From positions 40,580 through 104,579 of the forward strand of contig NZ_JASPJX010000011.1 of NCBI RefSeq assembly GCF_030232585.1: a DNA stretch of 64,000 nt, given 5' to 3'. The translations under genes were made by a program, and so were the position numbers. How positions within the stretch are numbered: position 1 is the first letter of the stretch; every line of letters starts with the position of its first letter. The DNA is from Corynebacterium sp. MSK008 (GTDB lineage: Bacteria > Actinomycetota > Actinomycetes > Mycobacteriales > Mycobacteriaceae). Of this stretch, positions 1-12,905 are shown one piece after another. Under the pieces are notes generated by a model, which had not been told where the DNA came from, did no database searches, and saw only the letters and a list, made by a program, of their open reading frames with translations.

Positions 1-1
1 C

Positions 2-862
2 CTGCTGTGCTGGATGAACATGCCCCGCTTCGGGCTGACCCGCAGCCCGTGGGGCGCGATCATCACCCCGAAAGAGCAGCTGACCGCGGCGGAGATAAAG
101 GAACGCGACACGGGCTGGTGGCTGCTGCTCGGGCTGTTCCTGTTTTTACCGTCCGCTTCCGTCGCAGGCGATCTGCGGGCAGTACTAGTCACGTTCATCC
201 TCTTCGCCGCCGGCTGGTACTTCCTGCACCAGCGGCAGCCGGAACCCCCGGCGGGGCTGCTGGCGGGCGGGCCGGAGGAAACGTCGACGAGCAATGGGCC
301 CACGGTGGACACCACGGGCCTCACCGTGCCCGAAGGTTACGAGCACCCCGGGCAGCAGGCGCCTGCATGGGATCCGCTCGGCGTGGCCCCTGACCTGTGG
401 CACCTGCCGGATCCGGTCGAGCCAAAGCCGGAGTCTGCGCGCACGAAGCAGCGCTACTGGTTGTGGATACCTGCCGCACTGGTGCTGGCAGCAGTGGCCC
501 TGTGGACGATGTCCGTACTCAACTCACTTCGCATCGGCGCAATCGGAGACTTCGGCGTTGCCAATGTCACCGCCTACTCCGCCGAGGCCATGCCGGAATT
601 CAAACACCGCATCGGCGAAGCCCGGATCGACCTTTCGCATATGGAGCCACCTGAAGAACCGACAACAATCGAACTCAGCAACGGCCTCGGCAAAATCGAC
701 CTCAAACTCCCCACCGACGTTCCGTTAATTGTCAATTGCGACGCAAAGATTGGGCGCGCCAGCTGCCCCGAAGAAATACAAAACGCGGACAAGGACAGCG
801 CCCTGCTCACGATCAACGTGACGCAGCGCGTCGGGTCTGTGTCCGCGTATTACGGGGAGTGA
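2..862 (+). CDS. PspC-domain membrane protein, 5'-truncated by window edge (copy 1)
   Basis: This is the C-terminal 286 residues of a protein whose start lies before the window; the reading frame is open from base 2. It is a paralogue of the complete gene at 1006-1926. Both share the end of a PspC domain (LLCW-NMPRFGLTRSPW), a transmembrane segment beginning near GWWLLLGLFLFL, a proline/acid-rich linker, a second membrane segment (WLWIPAALVLAAVALW) and a near-identical C-terminus ending in NVTQRVGSVSAYY. The linker and the region before the C-terminus have diverged, so the duplication is not recent. PspC proteins are envelope-stress membrane proteins; the role of the C-terminal domain here is unknown. 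A remnant of the guaA 3' end lies directly after the stop codon. Confidence 0.8.
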   Translation: MLCWMNMPRFGLTRSPWGAIITPKEQLTAAEIKERDTGWWLLLGLFLFLPSASVAGDLRAVLVTFILFAAGWYFLHQRQPEPPAGLLAGGPEETSTSNGPTVDTTGLTVPEGYEHPGQQAPAWDPLGVAPDLWHLPDPVEPKPESARTKQRYWLWIPAALVLAAVALWTMSVLNSLRIGAIGDFGVANVTAYSAEAMPEFKHRIGEARIDLSHMEPPEEPTTIELSNGLGKIDLKLPTDVPLIVNCDAKIGRASCPEEIQNADKDSALLTINVTQRVGSVSAYYGE

Positions 863-863
863 C

Positions 864-890
864 TTACTCCCACTCGATGGGGGCGGACAC
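864..890 (-). pseudogene. Fossil of the guaA 3' end
   Basis: Read on the minus strand, the bases after PspC copy 1 encode A-P-I-E-W-E-stop, against A-T-I-E-W-E-stop at the true end of guaA (1928 onward). Similarity covers the PspC stop codon plus about 25 bp. The same junction therefore exists twice, once with the real guaA and once as a stub. It suggests that the duplicated unit included the gene boundary. Confidence 0.6.
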
Positions 891-990
891 CACCATCTCC
901 CCCCATGCCCGGCACCGACCCGCTGATGCTACAGGAGACGGACAAGACGGCGCGTTCGCTGCTCACCCAGGCAGGCGTGCTTTAAATACG

Positions 991-996
991 TACAAT
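991..996 (+). promoter_or_regulatory. -10 box of PspC copy 2 (leaderless)
   Basis: TACAAT ends 9 nt before ATG 1006 and no Shine-Dalgarno sequence lies in between, as expected for a leaderless transcript. Confidence 0.45.
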
Positions 997-1005
997 GTCG
1001 GCCCC

Positions 1006-1926
1006 ATGAGCACGTTTTCGCAGATGTGGGACACCCGACCAACACGCCTGCCCAAGGACCAGGGCGGTAAAGCCGTCATCGGTGGCGTCTGCGAAGGCAT
1101 CGGTGCGCGCTACCAAATCGACCCGACGTTCATCCGCGTCCTCTTCGTCGTGCTGTCGCTCGCCTTCGGCAGCGGTGTCTTCCTCTACCTGCTGTGCTGG
1201 ATCAACATGCCCCGCTTCGGGCTCACCCGCAGCCCGTGGGCCACGATCATCACCCCGAAAAAGCAGCTGACCAAGGCAGAAAAGAAAGAGCGCGACACCG
1301 GCTGGCTCCTGCTGCTGGGACTGTTCCTCTTCTTCCCGATCGCCTCCAAAGGCGACCTGCGCGCGGTGCTGGTGGCATTCGTGCTCTTCGCGGCTGGCTG
1401 GTACCTCGCCCACCAGCGCCAGCCGGAGCCGCCCGCGGAACTGGCCCCCGGCTCCGACCGATGGCACCCGCCTGAGCAGCCCCATTCAGCACCGGCCACG
1501 ATGCGCCCGCTGTGGCTGTGGATCCCCGTCACGGTCGTGCTGACTGCGGCGACGATCTTCGTGCTGGGGGTTGTCAGCGAGGTGCGGCTTGGCAACTACA
1601 GCAGATTCGGCAGCGCGCACATCACCGTGGAATACGAAGCCGCACTGTCGGACATCAAGCGGCCTAACGGCTTCGTCGGCGACACCTACCTCGACCTCAC
1701 CGAGCTCGAGCCGCTGAACGAGCCGAGAACAATCGCCCTCGAAAACCCCATTGGCCGCACCGACATCATCTTGCCGACCAACGTTCCGGTCGACGTGAAC
1801 TGCGAGGTCACCATCGGCGAGACCGCCTGCCCCGAAGAAACGCAAAACGCGGACGCGGACAGCGCACTGCTCACGATCAATGTGACACAGCGCGTCGGGT
1901 CCGTGTCCGCGTACTACGCGGAGTGA
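1006..1926 (+). CDS. PspC-domain membrane protein (copy 2)
   Basis: Complete 306-residue protein. Residues about 15-67 form a PspC domain (KAVIGGVCEGIGARYQI followed by a hydrophobic stretch FIRVLFVVLSLAFGSGVFLYL). Further membrane segments follow at roughly 85-130 and 160-185, then an extracytoplasmic C-terminal domain of about 110 residues. I chose ATG 1006 because the PspC fold starts just after it and a -10-like TACAAT (991-996) sits 9 nt upstream, which suggests a leaderless mRNA; a longer in-frame opening from 736 has no homology. The stop lies one base from the guaA stop (convergent). Tandem paralogue of the gene before it. Function is inferred only from the PspC family (envelope stress). 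Confidence 0.8.
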   Translation: MSTFSQMWDTRPTRLPKDQGGKAVIGGVCEGIGARYQIDPTFIRVLFVVLSLAFGSGVFLYLLCWINMPRFGLTRSPWATIITPKKQLTKAEKKERDTGWLLLLGLFLFFPIASKGDLRAVLVAFVLFAAGWYLAHQRQPEPPAELAPGSDRWHPPEQPHSAPATMRPLWLWIPVTVVLTAATIFVLGVVSEVRLGNYSRFGSAHITVEYEAALSDIKRPNGFVGDTYLDLTELEPLNEPRTIALENPIGRTDIILPTNVPVDVNCEVTIGETACPEETQNADADSALLTINVTQRVGSVSAYYAE

Positions 1927-1927
1927 T

Positions 1928-3481
1928 TTACTCCCACTCGATGGTGGCCGGCGGCTTGGAGGTCACGTCGAGCACCACACGGTTGACGTCGGCCACCTCG
2001 TTGGTGATGCGGGTGGAGATGACCTCGAGGGTCTCGTACGGGATGCGCACCCAGTCCGCAGTCATCGCGTCCTCGGAGGCGACCGGTCGCAGCACGATCG
2101 GGTGGCCGTAGGTGCGGCCGTCGCCCTGCACGCCCACGGAGCGCACGTCGGCGAGCAGCACGACCGGGCACTGCCAGATCTGCTCGTCCAGGCCGGCCTT
2201 GGTCAGCTCCTCGCGGGCGATCGCGTCGGCGGCGCGCAGGGTCTCCAGGCGCTCCTCGGTGACCTCGCCGATGATGCGGATGCCTAGGCCCGGGCCCGGG
2301 AACGGCTGGCGGTTCACAATCACCTCGGGCAGGCCCAGCTCGCGGCCGACGGCGCGGACCTCGTCCTTGAACAGCAGACGCAGCGGCTCAACGAGCTCAA
2401 ACTCGACGTCGTCCGGCAGGCCGCCGACATTGTGGTGGCTCTTGATGTTGGCGGTGCCGGTGCCGCCGCCGGACTCCACCACGTCCGGGTACAGGGTGCC
2501 CTGGACCAGGTAGTCCACCTGCTGGCCCTCCAGCACGCCGGCAACCGCGCGCTCGAAGGAGCGGATGAACTCCGCGCCGATGGCCTTACGCTTCGCCTCC
2601 GGCTCGGTCACGCCGGCGAGCTTGTCCAAGAATGCCTGGCGCTCGTCCACGGTGACCAGCTTTGCGCCGGTGGCGGCCACGAAGTCGGTCTCCACCTGCT
2701 CGCGCTCGCCCTGGCGCAGCAGGCCGTGGTCCACGAACACGCAGGTCAGACGGTCGCCAATGGCGCGCTGCACGAGCGCCGCCGCGACGGCGGAGTCCAC
2801 GCCGCCGGACAGGCCACAGATCGCACGTCCCTCGCCGACCTGCTCGCGCACGTCCGCGATCAGCTGCTCGGCGATGTTGGAGGCGGTCCAGTTCTGCTCC
2901 AGGCCGGCAATCTCGGTGAGGAAGCGGGTGAGCACCTCCTGGCCGTGCGGGGAGTGCATGACCTCCGGGTGGTACTGCACGCCGGCGAGCTTGCGGGAGA
3001 CGTCCTCAAATGCGGCCACGGGCGCGCCCGGCGTAGACGCAGTGACCTCGAAGCCCTCCGGCGCCTGCGTGACGGAGTCGCCGTGGGACATCCACACCGG
3101 GTGCTCTTCTGAGAGGCCGGCGTGGAGCACGCCACCGTCGACACGCATCTGCGTGCGGCCGTACTCGCGCGCACCGGTCTTGGCCACCTCGCCGCCGAGC
3201 GCGCGGGTCATGATCTGGAAGCCGTAGCAGATGCCGAAGATCGGCAGGTCCAGCTCGAAGATCTCTTGGTCGAGCTGCGGCGCGCCCTCTTCGTACACGG
3301 ACGACGGGCCGCCGGAGAGGATCAGGGCCTGCGGGTTTTTCTCGCGGACTTCAGCGGCGGTGATGGTGGAGGGAACCACCTCGGAGAACACGTTCGCCTC
3401 GCGGACACGGCGGGCGATCAGCTGCGCGTACTGCGCGCCGAAATCGAGGACAAGGACTGGGCGGGCTTGCGGAGTATTCAC
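1928..3481 (-). CDS. guaA: GMP synthase (glutamine-hydrolysing)
   Basis: Converts XMP, glutamine and ATP to GMP. The 517-residue protein has an N-terminal class I glutamine amidotransferase domain with nucleophile Cys85 in GICYG and the HPE element (YHPEV), then an ATP-pyrophosphatase domain with the P-loop SGGVDS, and the conserved C-terminal dimerisation domain ending IEWE. The first ATG of the open frame is at 3559, but similarity to known GuaA begins at N-T-P-Q. I chose GTG 3481, which has a TACGAT -10 box 8 nt upstream (leaderless). It is the last gene of the minus-strand guanine-nucleotide block and is convergent with the PspC gene. A terminator hairpin separates it from the PAS gene upstream, so it probably has its own promoter. 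Confidence 0.95.
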   Translation of the reverse strand: MNTPQARPVLVLDFGAQYAQLIARRVREANVFSEVVPSTITAAEVREKNPQALILSGGPSSVYEEGAPQLDQEIFELDLPIFGICYGFQIMTRALGGEVAKTGAREYGRTQMRVDGGVLHAGLSEEHPVWMSHGDSVTQAPEGFEVTASTPGAPVAAFEDVSRKLAGVQYHPEVMHSPHGQEVLTRFLTEIAGLEQNWTASNIAEQLIADVREQVGEGRAICGLSGGVDSAVAAALVQRAIGDRLTCVFVDHGLLRQGEREQVETDFVAATGAKLVTVDERQAFLDKLAGVTEPEAKRKAIGAEFIRSFERAVAGVLEGQQVDYLVQGTLYPDVVESGGGTGTANIKSHHNVGGLPDDVEFELVEPLRLLFKDEVRAVGRELGLPEVIVNRQPFPGPGLGIRIIGEVTEERLETLRAADAIAREELTKAGLDEQIWQCPVVLLADVRSVGVQGDGRTYGHPIVLRPVASEDAMTADWVRIPYETLEVISTRITNEVADVNRVVLDVTSKPPATIEWE

Positions 3482-3489
3482 AGGCCTAG

Positions 3490-3495
3490 ATCGTA
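3490..3495 (-). promoter_or_regulatory. -10 box of guaA (leaderless)
   Basis: TACGAT on the minus strand followed by 8 nt and GTG 3481. No ribosome-binding site is visible. Confidence 0.45.
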
Positions 3496-3602
3496 GTCGA
3501 TCCCGCGCGAGACCCAACTGCCTGTGCGCCGCCATGGAAAACCCCAGAATGACCTGCATGACATTGCGTGCCCCCGCGCCGGCGTGGCCGAGGACAAAGG
3601 AA

Positions 3603-3643
3603 AGCCGCGCGGGTGGCGCCGGAAGGGCACCACCCGCGCGGCT
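3603..3643 (-). terminator. Intrinsic terminator after the PAS gene
   Basis: Perfect 14-bp stem (3603-3616 with 3630-3643) with a 13-nt loop. On the minus strand the stem is followed by a T-rich run. It lies 15 bp after the PAS gene stop. The other side is also T-rich only weakly, so it mainly serves the minus strand. Confidence 0.75.
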
Positions 3644-3657
3644 CGCGCGAAAAAGCG

Positions 3658-4962
3658 TTACTGAACAGCCGAGCTGAGGCGCTCCAGGGCGGCGCGCACC
3701 TCGTCGGTGGACGGCGCCTGCGCGAGCTTCTCAGAAGCCTGCTGCAGCTGGGCGATGGACTTGTCCGCGGCGGCCATCGCGTTGTTGACCTGCTCCACCA
3801 GCGGCATCACTTCGGCGCCCATGGTGGACTCGTTGGTGTTCTGAGACCAGCGGCGGATCATCTCCAGCGGAATCTTGGTCAGCTCGGAAATGGAGTTGAC
3901 CTTCAGCTCCACGCGGCGGCGGAAGGACGAGTGCAGGAAGACCGCGTCGTCCATCTCGCGCACGTCGACCTCGAGCGCGTCCACAAGCAAACGCATGGAC
4001 TCGTCCGCGCCGGACTCGGTGGAAAACTGCGCGGTCTGCGCGGTGTGTAGACGCGCCAGGGCAATCGCCATGCGCGCGTTGGCGGTCTTGGCGTAGAGCT
4101 CCTCGGCCACCTCCTCCAGGGTGGCGGCGTTTTCGTCGATGATGCCGCGCATGGTCGCCCACACCTGCAGCGGTGCGAGCAGCAGCGTGCGCGAAGCACC
4201 CTCGGTGACCACGTTTTCCATCTCCGCCTTCACGTCGTTGGTGACGGCGTTTTCCTCCACCAGGGTGGCGGAAGCCTTGCGCAGCTCGTCGGCCGCGTCC
4301 TGGATGGCGGTCTGGACGGACATGAACTGGTCCAGCTCGCTGTACAGCGCGCGGGCCGCGTCGTAGATGTCGCCCGAGCCTTCCGGCAGGGTGAAGCCGG
4401 CGTCCTCAAGCGCCTGCACCTCGGCCGGCAGGGCAGCCTGGATAAACGCGTCGTAGTCCGGCAGCAGCTCGCCGATCTTCTCCGCGCCCTTGACGGCGCG
4501 CTCGCGGCGGCCCACACCGTTGGCCTTCGCCTCGTGCTCGACCAGGTTCGCTTCCTGGTAGATCTGGCCCGCAGCCTCGAAGCGCTCCGTCATCGGGCGG
4601 GTGCGCACGGACAGGTAGCCGCCGTTGGGCAGCGGGGTCACGGTGGCGAGCACGTCGTAAGCCGAGCCGCTCTTGGCAAGGTTGCGCACGTACGCGGCAA
4701 AGGGGCGGCCATCCTCGATGGTGTCCCACATGAGCTTGAATGCGGCACCCGGCATCTCGTCGTTGCGGATGAGGTTGTGCGGCTTGCCGATCATCTCGTC
4801 CGCGTCGTACTGGGCGTACTTGATGAACACATCGTTGACATGCGTCATCACACCCTTCGCGTCAGTGACCGAGAAGAAGATGTCATTGACGTCGACTTCG
4901 TGGGAGGCACCCTCTGGTGCGTCGCGAAGAATGGTTACACGGCTAGGCATAGGCGTACTCAT
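3658..4962 (-). CDS. Cytoplasmic Aer-like PAS-domain protein
   Basis: 434 residues without a membrane segment. Residues about 20-125 form a PAS domain of the aerotaxis-receptor type ([10 protein letters not shown], then [13 protein letters not shown]). The remaining 300 residues look mostly alpha-helical and acidic. They resemble a signalling rod but lack the conserved hairpin tip of methyl-accepting proteins, and no che or flagellar genes are nearby. The gene starts 8 nt after the guaB3 stop, so it is probably co-transcribed with guaB2-guaB3. Redox or oxygen sensing via a bound flavin is known for Aer-type PAS domains; here it is only an inference. The partner is unknown. Confidence 0.7.
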   Translation of the reverse strand: MSTPMPSRVTILRDAPEGASHEVDVNDIFFSVTDAKGVMTHVNDVFIKYAQYDADEMIGKPHNLIRNDEMPGAAFKLMWDTIEDGRPFAAYVRNLAKSGSAYDVLATVTPLPNGGYLSVRTRPMTERFEAAGQIYQEANLVEHEAKANGVGRRERAVKGAEKIGELLPDYDAFIQAALPAEVQALEDAGFTLPEGSGDIYDAARALYSELDQFMSVQTAIQDAADELRKASATLVEENAVTNDVKAEMENVVTEGASRTLLLAPLQVWATMRGIIDENAATLEEVAEELYAKTANARMAIALARLHTAQTAQFSTESGADESMRLLVDALEVDVREMDDAVFLHSSFRRRVELKVNSISELTKIPLEMIRRWSQNTNESTMGAEVMPLVEQVNNAMAAADKSIAQLQQASEKLAQAPSTDEVRAALERLSSAVQ

Positions 4963-4970
4963 CCAATTTC

Positions 4971-6125
4971 TTAACTACGGATTGCCAGATCTGCTTTCTG
5001 AAAAGCTTTCACATCAGTATAACCACACTTGGCCATGATTCTCTTCAGACCTCCGACAACATTGAGGCTGCCGTAGGGTTCACTCGACGGCCCGAAAAGC
5101 ACCGTCTCCAGTGCGGTGGAGGTGCTGACACCCGGATCCTTGCTCACATCGCCGCGGGGGAAGCGGGGGTGTGCGGTCTGTGCCTCCCAGTACACACCGC
5201 CAGCGGCGGCGTCGGAAGCTTGCGCCAAGTTCCTGCCGAGCATCACCGCATCGGCCCCGCACGCGATAGCGAGGGCGATGCTGTCAGCGTCCCAGACGGG
5301 CACATCAGACAGCACGTGCACGTAGCGCCCACCGGTCTCGTCCAGGTAGTCGCGACGGGCGGCAGCCACGTCCGCGATTGCGGTTGCAGACGGAACCTTC
5401 ACCACGGTGCTGGCGTGGCCCGAGCCCACGATCACGCCGGCCACGCCGGAGCGCATCAGGTGGGTTGCCGTGGAGTAGTCGTAGACCCCACCCGCGATCA
5501 CCGGCACGTCCAGTGAGCCGACGAACTCCTTCAGGTTCAGCGGCTCGCCGCCCTGCTGCACGTGCTCGGCCGAGACGATGGAGCCCTGGATGAACAGGAT
5601 CTCCGCACCCGCGGCGATGACTACCGGTGCCAGCTCCCGCGCGTTCTGCGGGCTCACACGCACCGCAACAGTCACGCCGGAGTCGCGCACCTGCGCGATG
5701 CGCTCGGTGAGCAAATCAGTGTCGAGCTCCGCAGCGTGCAGCTCCTGCAGAGTGCGCACGGAGCGCTCGCCGGAATCGATGTACTCCTGGTACTCCTCCT
5801 TCGAGTCGAATGCCCAGGCGTCCTCACACGAGTCCGCAACCTTTTTCACCGCAGCCTCGAGGTCGGCGTGCCGGCCCCACAGCCCTTCGGCGTCGATCAC
5901 GCCGAGACCGCCCTGCTTGCCCATCTCGATGACAAACTCGGGGCTGGCCAGCGCATCCGTCGGGTGGGACACGAGCGGGATGTCGAAGGTGTAGGCGTCG
6001 ATATGCCAGCTCGTGTCCACATCCTTGGAAGAACGGGTGCGGCGCTTCGGCACGATCGAAAGGTCGCCCAGGTCGTAGGCCCTGCGGGCCTCGCGGCCGA
6101 GGCCGATTTCCACGTAGTCGCGCAT
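4971..6125 (-). CDS. guaB3: GuaB3-family IMP dehydrogenase-related protein
   Basis: 384 residues starting MRDYVEIGLGREARRAYDLG with a good ribosome-binding site (GGGAGAGAG) before ATG 6125. It has the TIM-barrel of the IMPDH/GMP reductase family but no CBS domains. It corresponds to the GuaB3 branch that follows guaB2 in mycobacteria and corynebacteria. GuaB3 of cyanobacteria has been reported to act as a GMP reductase; the activity in corynebacteria is not shown by the sequence. It lies 8 nt after guaB2 and 8 nt before the PAS gene, consistent with one operon. Confidence 0.85.
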   Translation of the reverse strand: MRDYVEIGLGREARRAYDLGDLSIVPKRRTRSSKDVDTSWHIDAYTFDIPLVSHPTDALASPEFVIEMGKQGGLGVIDAEGLWGRHADLEAAVKKVADSCEDAWAFDSKEEYQEYIDSGERSVRTLQELHAAELDTDLLTERIAQVRDSGVTVAVRVSPQNARELAPVVIAAGAEILFIQGSIVSAEHVQQGGEPLNLKEFVGSLDVPVIAGGVYDYSTATHLMRSGVAGVIVGSGHASTVVKVPSATAIADVAAARRDYLDETGGRYVHVLSDVPVWDADSIALAIACGADAVMLGRNLAQASDAAAGGVYWEAQTAHPRFPRGDVSKDPGVSTSTALETVLFGPSSEPYGSLNVVGGLKRIMAKCGYTDVKAFQKADLAIRS

Positions 6126-6133
6126 CTCTCTCC

Positions 6134-8160
<2,027 letters not shown>

Positions 8161-8164
<4 letters not shown>

Positions 8165-9090
8165 GAGCTGCTGCCCACCGGCGGGTGGACGATCGGACCG
8201 CTGTTTGCGCCGCCGGAGACGCCGACGCCACCCTCAGCTGGCGGGTTCACCATCGTCGCCGGGTCGTTGACACGCAGCGACGGGTGCTCCTGCTCCGCAC
8301 CGGTGCCCGCCGTCGGTGTTTCGCCGGTCGTGCCCTGACCCTGGGACGGCGCAGTGTTGCTCGCGGTCGCGCTCGGCCGCGGGCTCGACGGTGCCGACGG
8401 GTTCGCCTGCGTCGGCTGGGTGGCCTGCGGGGGCTGACCCGGGCCGCGCTGCGCCGGATCCTGCTGCGCCTGTGTCGGCTGCTGCGCCGGCGGCGCCGGG
8501 ACTGCCGGGGCCTGCTCCGGAGCGGGCTGCTCGGTGCCGGCCTCCTTTGCCGGCACCGTGGTCGCCTCCGTGACCGTTTCGGTCACCGTGGCGGACGCGC
8601 CGTCCCTAGCCACGCGCCGCTCGCGCTCCTGCATAGTCGCCACCAGGCCGCGGGCCTGCTCCAGCAGGTCGCGGGCAGCAGCGGCATCGCCGCTTTCGCT
8701 GGCCATCTCAAGCTCGTCGAGGGTCGTGGCAAGCTCCACCACGGTGGTGTCCTCGTCCGCAGCGCCGCTGTCGAACAGGGCGGCACCGGTGCCGACGCAC
8801 ACCACAGTCGCCGCGGCCGCACCGATCAAGCCGGACAGCCACGGGCTGACGCGGCGCTTCGCCTTCTCAGCGCGCTTCTCGTCCAACGAGGCGACGTCGC
8901 CAGCGGGCTGGGAATCTTCCACGAACAGCTGCGGCGCCGGCGGCATCGGGCGGTCGACATCGGCCTTCAGCTCCAGCAGGGCGGCGGCGAGGGGGTCGTT
9001 GCCCGCCGAAGGATCGTCGCCAAGCATGAGCGCCTCAAAGAACGCATCGCTGTGCGCGAACTCCTCAAAATGATCGTCCTGCCGTGTCAT
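8161..9090 (-). CDS. rsdA: Anti-sigma-D factor
   Basis: 309 residues. The N-terminal 70 or so residues (EEFAHSDAFFEALMLGDDP...DPLAAALLELKADVDRPMP) match the sigma-D-binding region of RsdA. One membrane helix lies at about 84-106 (WLSGLIGAAAATVVCVGTG). The rest is a low-complexity Thr/Pro/Gln/Ala-rich extracytoplasmic tail. It starts by ATGA overlap with the sigD stop, so the pair is translationally coupled. Known role in mycobacteria: holds SigD at the membrane until regulated proteolysis. The long low-complexity tail may sense the wall, which is inference. Confidence 0.85.
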
Positions 9091-9668
9091 AACTCCGCTT
9101 GCCCTCCGTCCAGTTGCTTCCGCAGTTTGGACAGCGCACGGTGCTGTGCAACACGCACCGCACCCGGTGTGCTGCCCATGACTTCAGCCGTCTCCTCCGC
9201 GGACAGACCCACAAACACTCGCAGAATTACGATGTCGCGGGCCTTCTCATTTAATGAATCGAGCAAAGCCCTCGCAGCGTTACTCCCCGCCGACACCATC
9301 GCCGCGTCCTCGGGGGTGATTGTCGCCACTTCGGTGTCGGGGACCTCCTCCACCGGGCTAAGCTTGTCGCGCGCCATGGAGCGGTGCGCGTCTGCGACCT
9401 TGTTAAACGCGATGCCGTACACGAACGCCATAAACGGCCGACCGGTATCGTTGTAGCGGTCGATGCTCGTCGCCACCGCCAGGCAGATCTCCTGGGCCAC
9501 ATCCTCGGGGGTAGGCATCCGCCCTCCCCCGATGCGCGCCCTGGCGTAGCGCAGCACGCGCGGGTGGATGATGGCGATGATGCGCTGCAGCGCCCGCCTG
9601 TCGCCCTGCGCAGCAGCGGGCACCAAGCTCGCCAGCTCTGCGTCTTCATCGCCTGCAGCCACGCGCAT
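9087..9668 (-). CDS. sigD: ECF RNA polymerase sigma factor SigD
   Basis: 193 residues. Region 2 is clear (DVAQEICLAVATSIDRYNDTGRPFMAFVY) and region 4 has the helix-turn-helix (LSAEETAEVMGSTPGAVRVAQHRALSKLRKQL). It is coupled to rsdA by an ATGA overlap and is divergent from the WhiB-family gene. In C. glutamicum the SigD regulon is reported to cover cell-envelope (mycomembrane and peptidoglycan) functions. Targets in this strain cannot be read from the window. ATG 9668 is preceded by AGGAG. Confidence 0.93.
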   Translation of the reverse strand: MRVAAGDEDAELASLVPAAAQGDRRALQRIIAIIHPRVLRYARARIGGGRMPTPEDVAQEICLAVATSIDRYNDTGRPFMAFVYGIAFNKVADAHRSMARDKLSPVEEVPDTEVATITPEDAAMVSAGSNAARALLDSLNEKARDIVILRVFVGLSAEETAEVMGSTPGAVRVAQHRALSKLRKQLDGGQAEL

Positions 9669-9939
9669 CTCCTCCCAACGTCTGTGAGTCTGCCCAAGTT
9701 TTCGCGTAACCCGTTCATCATAAACGCAGTTGCCACTTTGTTTGCGCTACCGACCTTTTGCCAGGAATTCACCTGCCTGTAACCAGGGGCGTTGGCGCAG
9801 TAAGACTGGGGTATTTTCGCGCGGTTCGATTGCGCGACAGCAGGCTGTAACCGGGACGACACCAAACGTTAACCAGAGCAGTCCACACTCGTTGCCGGTT
9901 ACACGTTTGAGGTACTTCCACAAAGGAGCACTCCCGATT
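9669..9939. promoter_or_regulatory. Divergent sigD / whcB promoter region
   Basis: 270 bp without a gene between divergent starts. It contains several GTAAC elements (about 9780, 9848 and 9898) that resemble the -35 part of actinobacterial ECF promoters, but I could not pair any with a convincing -10. Autoregulation by SigD is possible, not shown. Confidence 0.35.
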
Positions 9940-10251
9940 ATGTCTTTGCCGCACCAGCTTCCCGGACCCAACGCAGACTTCTGGGATTGGCAGCTACACA
10001 GCAAGTGCCGGGGGGAAGCCTCCGAAATCTTCTACCACCCCGACGGGGAGCGCGGCCGGGCGCGCACGCAGCGCGAAAACCGCGCCAAGGCCATCTGCTT
10101 CGAGTGCCCGGTACTTACCCAGTGCCGCGAGCACGCGCTGCGCGTCGCTGAGCCGTACGGCATCTGGGGCGGCCTGAGCGAATCCGAGCGCTCCGCCATC
10201 CTGCGCGGCACCGCCGGCGGCATGAAGGTCGCCGCCGCGTCCGCCAAGTAG
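9940..10251 (+). CDS. whcB: WhiB-family iron-sulfur regulator (WhcB/WhiB3-like)
   Basis: 103 residues. Four cysteines in the WhiB pattern: one in SKCRGE, then A-I-C-F-E-C and T-Q-C, which would ligate a [4Fe-4S] cluster. The G-I-W-G-G turn and a basic C-terminal stretch follow. ATG 9940 has a strong AAAGGAG at 9922-9928; the longer frame to 9730 has no homology. Position beside sigD matches whcB of C. glutamicum and whiB3 of mycobacteria, so I use that name with moderate certainty. The 270-bp gap to sigD holds both promoters. Confidence 0.85.
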   Translation: MSLPHQLPGPNADFWDWQLHSKCRGEASEIFYHPDGERGRARTQRENRAKAICFECPVLTQCREHALRVAEPYGIWGGLSESERSAILRGTAGGMKVAAASAK

Positions 10252-10262
10252 CACGGCACACG

Positions 10263-10290
10263 AAAAACGCCCCGGTTTCGGGGCGTTTTT
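10263..10290. terminator. Bidirectional terminator between whcB and groEL
   Basis: 12-bp perfect stem AAAAACGCCCCG / CGGGGCGTTTTT with a 4-nt loop. Each side ends in a T-run on its own strand, so it can stop both convergent genes. A copy of the dispersed motif abuts its T-run at 10291. Confidence 0.9.
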
Positions 10291-10301
10291 GCTTATCGAC
10301 G
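10291..10301 (-). repeat. Dispersed motif, copy 2
   Basis: Exact match directly after the T-run of the whcB/groEL terminator. Intergenic. Confidence 0.8.
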
Positions 10302-10320
10302 AACCTTCGGCAATGCGCGT

Positions 10321-12233
<1,913 letters not shown>

Positions 12234-12330
12234 GATCAGCAACCTTTCATTGGTGAATGATTCAACAGTTCAGGTCTGAAGAGGCGCAGCCGTCGTCGCG
12301 GGTGAACAACTGTGCTTCACACAACCTGCT

Positions 12331-12357
12331 TTGGCACTCTACCCCCGAGAGTGCCAG
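12331..12357 (-). promoter_or_regulatory. CIRCE operator (HrcA) upstream of groES-groEL
   Basis: Inverted repeat TTGGCACTC - 9 nt - GAGTGCCAG matches the CIRCE consensus TTAGCACTC-N9-GAGTGCTAA with one change per arm. It lies about 100 bp before groES. HrcA repression with heat-shock release is the known mechanism. Confidence 0.92.
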
Positions 12358-12388
12358 CCAACAACCACAGGCCGTGCAGCGGTGCGGT

Positions 12389-12838
12389 CTAGCGGTTGAG
12401 CACCGCGTTTCGCCACAGATCGAACTCCTCGGCGTTGTCGTCGCGATAGTTCTCCACCGCGCGGATCGCCTGAAGCACTTCCGCGATGGTGTCCTCATTG
12501 ACGCTGCCGCCGTCGGCGGCGGTGAAGATCACCGGGCCGCACACCGCGCGGGTCGGGTCGGTGAGGAACTCCGGGTTGTCCGTCTCCGCGGTGTTGCGCG
12601 CCAGCGACGCCACCGGGTTCGGCTCCTGGCCCAGCTGGGCCGCGTCCGGGCGGAAGATCGCGTGGAAACGGTTGCCGTCCTGGTCGAAGGCGACATCGTC
12701 GAACTTCTCGGTCACGCCGCCGAGAATCTCTCGCACCGTGTCCTCGTCGAAGACGATGCGGCGGTAGGTCAGATCCGGGTTGACCAGGAACCCGAAACGT
12801 TCGCGGTCGGCCTGGTCCTGGTTGAACTGCTCGGTCAC
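12389..12838 (-). CDS. Conserved hypothetical protein
   Basis: 149 residues from GTG 12838, which has GAAAGGAA 8 nt upstream; a longer frame to 12895 lacks a site. No signal peptide or membrane segment. Acidic, with a possible alpha/beta fold (FGFLVNPDLTYRRIVFDEDTVREIL). I do not recognise a family. It lies between tsaD and groES on the same strand and is conserved in position in corynebacteria as far as I recall. Confidence 0.65.
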   Translation of the reverse strand: MTEQFNQDQADRERFGFLVNPDLTYRRIVFDEDTVREILGGVTEKFDDVAFDQDGNRFHAIFRPDAAQLGQEPNPVASLARNTAETDNPEFLTDPTRAVCGPVIFTAADGGSVNEDTIAEVLQAIRAVENYRDDNAEEFDLWRNAVLNR

Positions 12839-12905
12839 GGGGATTCCTTTCGTCGCAACGAACATGCAGGGCCCAAGCCTATCCGCATCCAGCACCTCGC
12901 GCTGG

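Noticed and set aside
10291..10301. Dispersed motif as DnaA boxes
   Set aside because: CTTATCGACG differs from TTATCCACA at two core positions and the G variant (CCTATCGACG) fits even less; copies are not clustered as at an origin.
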